Shown in pieces: positions 16,616 to 25,203 of a stretch of DNA of 64,000 nucleotides (positions within the stretch are counted from its first letter, which is position 1; each line of letters begins with the position of its first letter). A program made the position numbers and the translations under genes. The notes below the pieces were generated by a model. The model did not search any database, was not told the DNA's origin, and saw nothing but the letters and a program-made list of their open reading frames with translations. The stretch is from Winogradskyella arenosi (GTDB lineage: Bacteria > Bacteroidota > Bacteroidia > Flavobacteriales > Flavobacteriaceae). The DNA lies in the NCBI RefSeq assembly GCF_003337305.1, contig NZ_QPJO01000001.1, positions 310,001-374,000 on the forward strand, read 5' to 3'.

Positions 16616-17167
16616 TTAAGCATCCGGATTTTTAGAACGTATATTTTTATAAAACTTAAACCCAAGCATTAGCAAAAAGGCCAATACAAATAAGCCAATC
16701 ACGCCAAAAATCCAATTCAAGGCACTTTTAAGGATCACAAGGAAGACCACTGCAAAGAGAATAAAGGTTGCCCCCTCATTCCATATTCGCATATAACTAG
16801 AAGTCACTTTAACCTCATCGTTTTGAAGTTGTATAAAATAGCGATGGGTTTTGTAATGGTACAAAAATAAGAGCAGTACAAAGAGTAGTTTTACATGCAT
16901 CCAACTTTGTTGCAACCAAACCGGACTTAAAACCAATAATAGTATTGCAAATAAGGTTGCTAAAATTGCTGAAGGCCATGTTATAATATACCACAAACGT
17001 TTCGCCATAAGCTTTAGCTGTTTGCCTAAAATTTCCTTTTCTGGTGACGGTTTTTCAGAAGCTTCTATTTGATATACAAACAATCTAGGAATGTAAAACA
17101 ACCCGGCGAACCAAGTAATTACAAAAATAAGATGAAATGATTTTAGGTAATTATAGTAATCCATCAT
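16616..17167 (-). CDS. hemJ: Protoporphyrinogen oxidase HemJ (CopD/UPF0093-like membrane protein)
   Basis: 183 residues from the first ATG (17167); the frame can be read back to a TTG at 17176. Four to five membrane helices. The first has the conserved His (SFHLIFVITWFAGLFYIPRL) and the second follows a conserved Lys (MAKRLWYIITWPS), both hallmarks of HemJ. HemJ oxidises protoporphyrinogen IX to protoporphyrin IX in the membrane. It is often annotated only as a CopD-family protein. The call is strengthened by its operon: hemH, MATE and hemJ overlap or abut. No hemG or hemY is seen in the window. Confidence 0.82.
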   Translation of the reverse strand: MMDYYNYLKSFHLIFVITWFAGLFYIPRLFVYQIEASEKPSPEKEILGKQLKLMAKRLWYIITWPSAILATLFAILLLVLSPVWLQQSWMHVKLLFVLLLFLYHYKTHRYFIQLQNDEVKVTSSYMRIWNEGATFILFAVVFLVILKSALNWIFGVIGLFVLAFLLMLGFKFYKNIRSKNPDA

Positions 17168-17176
17168 ACAATACAA

Positions 17177-18529
17177 TTAGACGGTTTTAGGAATGAGATT
17201 CTTCCGGATTTCCCGATTTAAAAAATAACCTGTCACTAGTGTTGAAAGCACATCGGCAATAGGAAATGACACCCAAACGCCGAGTTCCCCATAAAACTGG
17301 GGTAAAATTAATATTAAAGGAATAAAGAAAAACCCTTGTCGAGTTAAAGTAAGGAACAAGGCAGGTTTTGCTTTTCCGATAGCCTGAAAATAAGCGGCAC
17401 CAATAAGCTGTAACGCAATAATAGGTGTGGCTGCAAAGACCCAACGCATGGCCATAGGCGTTTCATTAAGCACCTCAACATCTGAGGTAAAAACTCTAGT
17501 AATAGCCTCTGGAAATAACATTAACACCACAAAGATAAAACTCGCTAAAATGGCGGCGTACTTTATAGCAATATTAATGCTCTTACGGACGCGGTCAAAA
17601 TTTTCAGCACCGTAATTAAAACCAGCTATAGGCAGAAAACCTTGGGTAACGCCCAATACCGGAAATAAGGCAAACATAAGCATACGCCCTACAATAGCAT
17701 ATGCCGTTACCGAACTGGCCCCACCTAAATTGAATAAAATATTATTCATAAACAGATACGTCACGCTCACCACGGCCTGCCTTGCTAAGGTTACAAAACC
17801 TAAAGCCGCAATTTCTTTTACGATAGGCCTATCGAGGCCTAAATGTGCAAAACTAATTTTAAGCTCCGATTGTTTAGAACTAAAAAACCACAGCATATAC
17901 CCAAAAGAACACCCATAAGACAGGGTTGTTGCCCATGCTGCTCCCGCCATTCCGTAATCTAAAAGATTGATAAAGATATAGTCTAAAAGCAGATTCCCTA
18001 CGGAAGGAATCATCATGGCATACATGGCAAATTTGGGTTTCCCTTCGGCTCTAATAACATTGTTTCCAAGCATAGAAAAGGCCAACATCGGAATGCCATA
18101 AAGCACAATTTTATAATACACCTTTGCGGGTTCAAAAATGGCGCCTTTTCCACCAAAAAGTAATATAATATCATCCACATAGTAGAGCCCTAAGGCTACA
18201 ATACTTGTGGTTAAGAGTAAGACTAAGGTAATTTGATTCCCGAAGGTTTTTAAAGCTTTCTCATAATGAGAAGCCCCTAAAGCTCTAGAAATAATAGAGG
18301 CTCCTCCAATTCCCACACTCATTCCTAAGGCGGCAATAAAAAAGGAGACCGGAAGCACAATATTGATGGCTGCAATGGCAATAACTCCAATCCATTGACC
18401 TACAAAAACCGTATCCACTAAAACATTAAGCGACATTACCAACACCCCAATCGATGCTGGTACGGCCTGCTTTATCAGTAATTTCCCAATAGGTTCATTG
18501 CCTAATGCTTCTGACGATACTTTGGCCAT
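17177..18529 (-). CDS. MATE family efflux transporter
   Basis: 450 residues with about 12 membrane helices in two MATE repeats (LIKQAVPASIGVLVMSLNVL ... DTVFVGQWIG; second half from ~230). It should export a cationic or hydrophobic compound using a Na+ or H+ gradient. The start codon overlaps the hemH stop by one base (TAATG arrangement on the minus strand), and hemJ begins ~10 bases after its stop. This strongly implies translational coupling with heme synthesis, so export of a porphyrin or heme-related molecule is a reasonable but unproven guess. Confidence 0.9.
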   Translation of the reverse strand: MAKVSSEALGNEPIGKLLIKQAVPASIGVLVMSLNVLVDTVFVGQWIGVIAIAAINIVLPVSFFIAALGMSVGIGGASIISRALGASHYEKALKTFGNQITLVLLLTTSIVALGLYYVDDIILLFGGKGAIFEPAKVYYKIVLYGIPMLAFSMLGNNVIRAEGKPKFAMYAMMIPSVGNLLLDYIFINLLDYGMAGAAWATTLSYGCSFGYMLWFFSSKQSELKISFAHLGLDRPIVKEIAALGFVTLARQAVVSVTYLFMNNILFNLGGASSVTAYAIVGRMLMFALFPVLGVTQGFLPIAGFNYGAENFDRVRKSINIAIKYAAILASFIFVVLMLFPEAITRVFTSDVEVLNETPMAMRWVFAATPIIALQLIGAAYFQAIGKAKPALFLTLTRQGFFFIPLILILPQFYGELGVWVSFPIADVLSTLVTGYFLNREIRKNLIPKTV

Positions 18530-19566
18530 TAAACGTTTTTTGTTTCAGGTGTCGCCCATTCTTTTACAATACTACTCAGCACCTCAGCAAAATCATCACG
18601 TTCATTAAGACAAGGAATAACGGTAAATTCTTTCCCTCCCATTTCATGGAAGATTTCTTCGCCTTCCATGGCAATTTCTTCTAAAGTCTCTAAACAGTCA
18701 CTAACAAAAGCCGGAGTTACAATGGCCATTTTTTTAATGCCCTCTTTCCCCATTCGTTCAATAGTACGATCTGTGTATGGTTTTAGCCATGGATCAAAGC
18801 CAAGTCGTGATTGAAAGGTTGTAGAATACGTCCCGTTCTTTAAGCCTAACTTTTTAGCCACGTTAACTGTGGTGATTTCACATTGATGGCGGTAACAAAA
18901 CTCATGTTGTTTGCTTCCTTTTTTGAAACAACATTTTCCATTCATTTTACAATTACCATTGGTAATATCACTTTTACGGATATGGCGCTCAGGAACTCCG
19001 TGATAACTGAAAAGAATATGTTCGTAATCAAGATCATTCAACACTTCTCCGATACTCTTTGAAAGCACATTGATATAATCTTCACGTTTATAAAAGGCTG
19101 GTGTACGTGTAATGGTAACTCCCGGAAAATGCTCAGCCACTAACTCATCAACTTTAACGTCAATCGTTTCTGTTGTTGCCATAGCAAACTGAGGATACAA
19201 TGGTATGGTCTTAATTTCGGTACAGCCCTGATCTACCAATTCTTGAAGTCCTTTTTTTATAGTCATACTACCATAGCGCATGGCCAACGCCACAGGGTAA
19301 TCTACCTTTTGCTGTACTTTTTCTTGCAAACGCTCTGAAAGCACAATTAAAGGCGAACCCTCTTCCCACCATATTTTCTGGTATGCCGCTGCCGAGGCTT
19401 TAGGCCTAGTATTTAAAATAATACCCTTTACCAATAAGGTTCTTGCCACAATAGGTAAATCAATAACCCGCTCGTCCATTAAAAATTCTCCTAGATATTT
19501 CTTCACATCTTTAGGACTTGGACTGTCTGGCGAGCCCAAATTGACTAATAATATTCCTTTTGCCAT
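18529..19566 (-). CDS. hemH: Ferrochelatase
   Basis: 345 residues. It inserts Fe2+ into protoporphyrin IX, the last step of protoheme synthesis. The active-site His lies in FSYHGVPERH (H189), and the C-terminal signature FVSDCLETLEE is intact. Between them is a Cys-rich segment (C206, C212, C213, C224, C229 in CKMNGKCC ... CYRHQC). In other bacterial ferrochelatases, cysteines of this kind bind a [2Fe-2S] cluster or stabilise the fold. It is the first gene of the hemH-MATE-hemJ operon. Confidence 0.95.
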   Translation of the reverse strand: MAKGILLVNLGSPDSPSPKDVKKYLGEFLMDERVIDLPIVARTLLVKGIILNTRPKASAAAYQKIWWEEGSPLIVLSERLQEKVQQKVDYPVALAMRYGSMTIKKGLQELVDQGCTEIKTIPLYPQFAMATTETIDVKVDELVAEHFPGVTITRTPAFYKREDYINVLSKSIGEVLNDLDYEHILFSYHGVPERHIRKSDITNGNCKMNGKCCFKKGSKQHEFCYRHQCEITTVNVAKKLGLKNGTYSTTFQSRLGFDPWLKPYTDRTIERMGKEGIKKMAIVTPAFVSDCLETLEEIAMEGEEIFHEMGGKEFTVIPCLNERDDFAEVLSSIVKEWATPETKNV

Positions 19567-19786
19567 AGTTTTCTTTTTCCCTTACAAAAATACACTCTTA
19601 ATATAATACTTTCTAATGGTTGGTATTGCTTTTATTTATCCTGCTATCTTCAAAATTTTTGTTAACTTTTAAGCTATCCATAAAAAAATGAATAGATTTA
19701 ATCGCTATATGAGTTAGCGTTCACCAAATTCTACCTCACAAGGTATTGTATTTAGATTGCTTGACGCCTGCCACTTAAATTATATT

Positions 19787-22700
19787 ATGAAAAACATCAC
19801 ATTTATATTTCTAGCGCTCAGTTCTGTTTTAGGTTTTGCACAACAGCAATACCAAAGTTTACTTTGGGAAATTACAGGAAACGGCTTAGAACAGCCTTCT
19901 TACCTCTACGGCACTATGCACGTGAGTAAAAAAGTAGCCTTTAGACTCGATGATGTTTTTTATAAAGCCTTAGCCCAAAGTGATTGTATTGCCTTAGAGT
20001 CTGACCCTACCACATGGCCCGGCTTTAACTACAATATTATGCTTAGCCAAATGGCCGCTTATAACGATTATAATGATGATTTTTATACCAATGCCTTTAA
20101 ATTAACCCACCCTGAAGAAATGGCCATCCGTGGTGCTGTACGTATGGATAACAATGCTGTAAACGCTTATTTATACCGCAAAAATACCGCCTCAGATAAT
20201 TTTGAAGAAGAAACTTATTTAGACATGTTTATTTTTCAGGCCGGAAAAAAGAACAACAAAAAAATATATGCCTTAGAAGATTTAGAAGAATCACGATACC
20301 TTACTACTAAAGCGGCTTATAACGCCAATAAAAAAGAGTTAGAGCCTTGGATTCAGAAACTTTACGCCAAAGAAAATCCCTATTTAATTCAGGAAAACTT
20401 ATACCGTGACCGAAACTTAGACCTCTTAGATTCTATTGGTGCCGGAGTAAACACGCCGTTTTTTAGAAAAAACATGCTTTATATCCGTAATGAAAATATG
20501 GTCATTGCTCTAGAAAAATTAATGCCTACAAAATCTGTTTTTGCAGGTGTTGGCGCCGCTCACCTTCCGGGAGAAAAGGGGATGATTAACCTTTTACGAC
20601 AACAAGGTTATACGGTAAAAGCACTAACCTCTGAGCAAACCAACTATAGCAAATTAGAAAAGACCAAATTAGATAGTCTTTTTATTGCCCCAAACCTCAA
20701 GACTCATAGCACTCCCGATGGTTTTTTAAGCCTTAATACTTATGACGAATTAAGGGAATTCTCTTATGGAGGCCAAAAATATTATCTCGATCCAGACATG
20801 ACTAATGGGGCTTATTTAACCGTGAATAGAATAAGCCGATTTCAGTATTTACCCAACGAAAAATCTAACATTACTTTAGACGTCATAGACCGTTTATTGT
20901 ATGAAGATATCCCTGGAGACATCATTAAAAAGAAAGCGCTAACCACACCTTATCCTGGAATAAGCATAGTGAATAAAACGAAGAAAGGCGAATTTCAGAA
21001 ATACCATATTTACCAAACGCCTTTAGAAATTATTATCATAAAATTTGCAGGTCGCAGTGACTTTGTACTTAAACATGAAGGTGCCATTTTTAACAGCTTA
21101 GCACTAAAAACACCTGCAGACAACATGCAAACCTTTACGGCTCCGCAACAAAAGTTTCAAGTGCGTTTTCCTGAATATTACATTTCTAGTAACCTCCATA
21201 ATTTTGGTAAAAAATTAATTGAAGGCTATAAGGATGATGCGTATTATTTTTTAGAAGAAGTAGTACTCAATGACCTCTCTTATATTGAAGAAGATAGTTT
21301 TGAGGCCAAATACTTCCATCATGCACTATATAAAAATTACAAGTTAAAAGAAGCTAAAGGTGGCTTTAAAGCTGGCGATTACAAAACTTATGAATCTTAT
21401 GCCATTTTAGATCCAAATACCAACAAAAAGCTCCACCTTAAAACAATAGTTAAAGACGGCAGTTATTATTTATTGGGCTATGTAGGTGTCAATGAGGCCG
21501 ACAAATCAGCTTATTTTAAATCTTTTAAATTCAACAAAACCACCTACAAAAACTTTGAAAAGGTCACAGATACTACTTTACATTTCACCGTTAAAACCAT
21601 AGGCAAAGCCCCCTTACCGAATCCGTATAATTACAACTATAACGGCAATGGCAACACCAAGGCTTACGAGCAAACGGTAAATGAAACCGTGTATACTACG
21701 GATGCCAATGAACAGATTACGATCTCTAGAACCAAATTTCATGATCTGCAAATGTTTCATAATGTAGATAGTCTTTGGAAAAATTTAGAACAGAAAATCA
21801 ATGAGAATTCAGCCTATTACAATACCGGTAAGACCTTTAATATTGGAAATCGTTCCACTTCAAAAACCGAATCTACCTATACCCATAAATTTACCTATTC
21901 CGATTCGGCTAGTGCCAAACAAGTATTGGTTAAAAATGTTTTAAAAGAAGGCGTACTTTATGAACTAAAGACGCTAGTTGACTCTATAAGTGGACCTTCA
22001 ACATTTGTTACCGAGTTTTATGAATCTTTTACACCGCAAGACACGCTTTTAGGACAAAACGCATTAAAGGATAAGACACCTTTATTTTTTGAAGCCTTAA
22101 GAGCCAACGATAGTATTGTTTTAGAAGCCTATGACTTGGTGAAATTTAAAAAACACAACAGTAAAGACCTTATTTCTGTTTTAAAGACGTTTCCGTTTGA
22201 CAAAAATCAGCTCAATATAAAATCGCATTTGGTAGAACAACTGATTAAGATCGATTTAAAAAACAATTTAGACTTTATAGAACAACTGTATCTCGATAGT
22301 TACTCCGATCCGCAGACGCAAAGCTCTATATTAGAAGGCCTACTAGATTCTAATAAAAAAGCCTCTTATAAAATTGCTTTAGATCTTATGGAGCGCGATT
22401 TACCATTAGGGAGTGTAAGCAGTATGTTTTACAACTACACGGGGAAAGATTCTTTAGCACTTAAAGCTTCATTATTTCCAGAAATCTTGGAATACTCTAC
22501 CATAGAAGAGTACAAACAACCTTTATATATTTTGCTTGCCAAGGTGAAAGATAGTGGCTTAGTGAAACTAAAAACCTATAAAAAATACAAGAATCAGTTG
22601 CTTAACGACGCTAAAATGGAAATAAAGCGCACCTTAGGAAACAGTAATAATTATGGCTACAATTCATATTCTCATAATTTAGCCACCTATGTGCGATTAA

Positions 22701-23302
22701 TTTTCCCCTACAGAAGAGAACGTAAGGCCCAAGATTTCTTCGAAAAACTACTCAATGTAGAAGACAGCAATGCCCTTGTAAAGTACTACGTCTTATTAAC
22801 AAAAGAAAACGAAGCCATTCCGCAGCAATTAAAAGAAAAGTTGGTTAAAGATGAAGACAATCAATACCGATTATTAGAAGAATTAGATGACGCCAAACTT
22901 TTAAATACCATCAAACCTATTGGCATTAACCAACAACAATTTGCCAAATCTAAACTCTTGTCGGAGGCCAATTATGAAAAAGAAAAAGACTCTATTGCAT
23001 TTCTTTTTAAGCGCAACTTTATAACCGATAAAGGTAAAAATGCCGAAATCTATTTCTTTAAAATCGACAAGGATGATGAGTATTCTGGTAAAACAGAGGC
23101 CTTGCATTACATTTCTTTTATTAAGCCTAAAAATCCAAATCAATTGGTTGTAGATAACTATTCGAAATCTGAAAATTATGGAACGCTAGTAGACAAAACC
23201 AAAGAAATAGAAGAACAGTATGCCGAAATCATGAATTTAACCATCTATAAAGACCGAAAACGTGTTACAGCTAGTAATAACGATGGGTATTATGATTATT
23301 AG
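19787..23302 (+). CDS. Large exported TraB/GumN domain protein, 1171 aa
   Basis: The start chosen is ATG 19787, which gives a clean signal peptide (MKNITFIFLALSSVLGFAQQ); an upstream in-frame ATG adds ten unlikely residues. Residues ~22-285 form a TraB/GumN domain with both motifs (LWEITGNG...YLYGTMH, and FAGVGAAHLPGEKGMINLL). The following ~880 residues match no family I can name: a beta-rich region (~290-640), then a helical, repeat-like region (~760-1100). The ordinary TraB gene at 10826 is 289 residues. The final residues are not a typical T9SS tail. Function unknown; probably periplasmic or envelope-associated. Confidence 0.8.
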   Translation: MKNITFIFLALSSVLGFAQQQYQSLLWEITGNGLEQPSYLYGTMHVSKKVAFRLDDVFYKALAQSDCIALESDPTTWPGFNYNIMLSQMAAYNDYNDDFYTNAFKLTHPEEMAIRGAVRMDNNAVNAYLYRKNTASDNFEEETYLDMFIFQAGKKNNKKIYALEDLEESRYLTTKAAYNANKKELEPWIQKLYAKENPYLIQENLYRDRNLDLLDSIGAGVNTPFFRKNMLYIRNENMVIALEKLMPTKSVFAGVGAAHLPGEKGMINLLRQQGYTVKALTSEQTNYSKLEKTKLDSLFIAPNLKTHSTPDGFLSLNTYDELREFSYGGQKYYLDPDMTNGAYLTVNRISRFQYLPNEKSNITLDVIDRLLYEDIPGDIIKKKALTTPYPGISIVNKTKKGEFQKYHIYQTPLEIIIIKFAGRSDFVLKHEGAIFNSLALKTPADNMQTFTAPQQKFQVRFPEYYISSNLHNFGKKLIEGYKDDAYYFLEEVVLNDLSYIEEDSFEAKYFHHALYKNYKLKEAKGGFKAGDYKTYESYAILDPNTNKKLHLKTIVKDGSYYLLGYVGVNEADKSAYFKSFKFNKTTYKNFEKVTDTTLHFTVKTIGKAPLPNPYNYNYNGNGNTKAYEQTVNETVYTTDANEQITISRTKFHDLQMFHNVDSLWKNLEQKINENSAYYNTGKTFNIGNRSTSKTESTYTHKFTYSDSASAKQVLVKNVLKEGVLYELKTLVDSISGPSTFVTEFYESFTPQDTLLGQNALKDKTPLFFEALRANDSIVLEAYDLVKFKKHNSKDLISVLKTFPFDKNQLNIKSHLVEQLIKIDLKNNLDFIEQLYLDSYSDPQTQSSILEGLLDSNKKASYKIALDLMERDLPLGSVSSMFYNYTGKDSLALKASLFPEILEYSTIEEYKQPLYILLAKVKDSGLVKLKTYKKYKNQLLNDAKMEIKRTLGNSNNYGYNSYSHNLATYVRLIFPYRRERKAQDFFEKLLNVEDSNALVKYYVLLTKENEAIPQQLKEKLVKDEDNQYRLLEELDDAKLLNTIKPIGINQQQFAKSKLLSEANYEKEKDSIAFLFKRNFITDKGKNAEIYFFKIDKDDEYSGKTEALHYISFIKPKNPNQLVVDNYSKSENYGTLVDKTKEIEEQYAEIMNLTIYKDRKRVTASNNDGYYDY

Positions 23303-23304
23303 AA

Positions 23305-23572
23305 ATTTATGACGATGCCGTAATATACTTCTTAGGCGTCGTCCCATATTTCTTTTTAAAAGCCGCTATAAAATGACTTCCGGTGCTATAACCCACGCGT
23401 AAACCCACTTCGTTTACATTATATTCCCCAGACTCCAATAGTTTACGGGCCACTTCCATTTTGTAATCAAATAAAAAACTAAACACCGAGTCGCCATAAA
23501 TCTGCTTAAAGCCTTCTTCCATTTTTTTAAGTTGAGATTTATTTCATCTGCTAATTCTTGTAAGTTTTTACT
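23305..23572 (-). pseudogene. Truncated and frameshifted AraC regulator fragment
   Basis: On the minus strand this encodes the last ~68 residues of an AraC protein (EGFKQIYGDSVFSFLFDYKM ... GTTPKKYITASS), nearly identical to the C-terminus of the intact regulator at 27855-28754. Similarity continues upstream to about 23572 but with a one-base deletion near 23535, so even the remaining helix-turn-helix frame is broken. The N-terminal sensor half is missing. It is a decayed partial duplicate in the same orientation as the intact gene. Confidence 0.85.
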
Positions 23573-23991
23573 TTAAACCATAAATATAACCAACGTGTTA
23601 CACCAACTAGAAGTGATAATTATTAACCGTTATCTAATATAATTCTCAGGAAAATCATAATCTAAAATTGTTAAAATTTGAATTATTTCAGATTAGCAAT
23701 TACGGTTTTACCACAGTAACATTACGGAAAAACCGTAATGGGTTTTATTTCAAAAAAAACCTATTTTTTATTTGATTTATTCTATTTTTTTTTTTTTAGA
23801 TTTACGCTGTTCGAAAGATTATAAAAATTTAAAACAAAGGCATTTAAGTCATTTTTTGAACAGGTATTGATACCAAAAACCAACGCTGGTTTATTTTTTA
23901 TTTGCACACTTTGCTATATTTTCTCTTTGCTAAAATCTTTGCATAATTAACCATTAATACAACCTAAAATTAGATTTAAAAATTTACAATT
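23573..23991. other. AT-rich non-coding region with TACGG motifs
   Basis: No gene is seen. It contains the 17-mer TTACGGTTTTACCACAG (23700-23716), which occurs again at 52649-52665, and next to it the palindrome ATTACGG-aaaaa-CCGTAAT (23721-23739). Several TTTG-rich stretches near 23895-23945 could be promoter elements for the peptide gene at 23992, but none is clean. Confidence 0.5.
23700..23739. promoter_or_regulatory. Candidate regulator site: shared TACGG 17-mer plus palindrome
   Basis: TTACGGTTTTACCACAG followed four bases later by ATTACGG-N5-CCGTAAT. The 17-mer is repeated exactly upstream of the ABC ATPase gene at 52696. Confidence 0.45.
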
Positions 23992-24301
23992 ATGAAAAAA
24001 TCATTTTTTTATACTAGCGTTTACACTAGTTGGAACTTTTGCTTTTGCCAATGAGGAAACAAATAAATCAACATACAACAACGATTCAAAGCTCACAGAC
24101 TCACACACATCTATAGATACAATTAACTATTCTTACAATGAATTATTCTATGGAAGGTGTAGTGCTATTGTTACTCATTATGATGAAGAAGGAAATATGA
24201 CTGGGATATTCCTGTATACATGGGAATCCGTTCTATCAGATATAGAAGGTGGATGCGCACTAGATGCCCGAATAATAGAATTCTCCTTGAATCATGGATA
24301 A
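23992..24301 (+). pseudogene. Frameshifted small secreted protein (T7 homopolymer)
   Basis: ATG at 23992 begins MKKSFF, but a run of seven T (24004-24010) shifts the frame. With six T the frame reads as a textbook signal peptide (MKKSFFILAFTLVGTFAFAN) followed by an ~80-residue mature part ending SLNHG at 24299. That part contains two cysteines and acidic/aromatic patches. No other start codon precedes the main frame. It may be a recent pseudogene, a sequencing error, or a slippage-controlled gene. It lies 128 bases before the GLPGLI gene. Family unknown. Confidence 0.65.
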
Positions 24302-24429
24302 TGATTTTCAACTAATAATCAATAACATTACATAATTAATCCAATTCTTAAGGTCTGGTTTTTAATTTAGACCTTAAGAATTAAAACAATAATCTTGCAA
24401 ATCTTAAAAAAATTAAAATAATATTTTAC

Positions 24430-25203
24430 ATGAAAATAATTTCTTATTCGATCATCTTTTTTTATTTCATCACCCATATTACCTATGCACAGAATATTAA
24501 TTATGATGTTGAAATAGAATACACAATCTCCTTTAATACCGAAAGACCAACCACACAAAAAGGCATTTTATATTTAGATAGTTCGAAAAAAAAGTCCATG
24601 TTCATTTATGGGAAAAATACAGAATCTAGCATAAAACAAAGTGAAGATGAAAACACGGAATATGATTTATTTTACGCAGGGAAGAAAAAAGTTTTTTATC
24701 AAGATTTTAATAAGGACACGCTTATATCAAGAATAAATTTATTCTCTGAACAATTTATAGTAGAAGAAAATATCCCACAATTAAAATGGGAAATTCATGA
24801 TGAAGAAAAAATGCTTGATAAGTACCTTTTAAAAAAAGCAACTTTATACTTTAGAGGTAGAAATTATATTGCCTGGTTTTCGGAAGAATATCCTCTTCCT
24901 TACGGACCTTGGAAATTTAGTGGTTTACCAGGGCTAATTATGGAAATATATGACACAACTAAACGTTACCATTGGCAAGTAAATTCAATCAAACAAACTG
25001 AAGAAACTACTTTAGACTTGCAGCCTATTTTAAAAGGGAAAGAAACACTAACAATAAAACAATACGCTGACAGAAAATTTAACAATAATACACAGTTTAA
25101 AAGAATGGCAAGCAAGCTCCCAAAAGGAGTCCAAGTAACTCAAATGAAAACACCAAGAACAGGTTTTGAAATTAAATTTGAATGGGAAGAGGAAAAGAAC
25201 TAA
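24430..25203 (+). CDS. GLPGLI family protein
   Basis: 257 residues, signal peptide to about residue 20 (FITHITYAQ). The defining motif GLPGLI is at 165-170, preceded by PYGPWKFS. GLPGLI proteins are exported proteins of Bacteroidota with unknown function, often encoded next to a TonB-dependent receptor-like gene, as here. The last 22 bases overlap the start of the receptor gene, so translation of the two is likely coupled. Confidence 0.9.
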   Translation: MKIISYSIIFFYFITHITYAQNINYDVEIEYTISFNTERPTTQKGILYLDSSKKKSMFIYGKNTESSIKQSEDENTEYDLFYAGKKKVFYQDFNKDTLISRINLFSEQFIVEENIPQLKWEIHDEEKMLDKYLLKKATLYFRGRNYIAWFSEEYPLPYGPWKFSGLPGLIMEIYDTTKRYHWQVNSIKQTEETTLDLQPILKGKETLTIKQYADRKFNNNTQFKRMASKLPKGVQVTQMKTPRTGFEIKFEWEEEKN

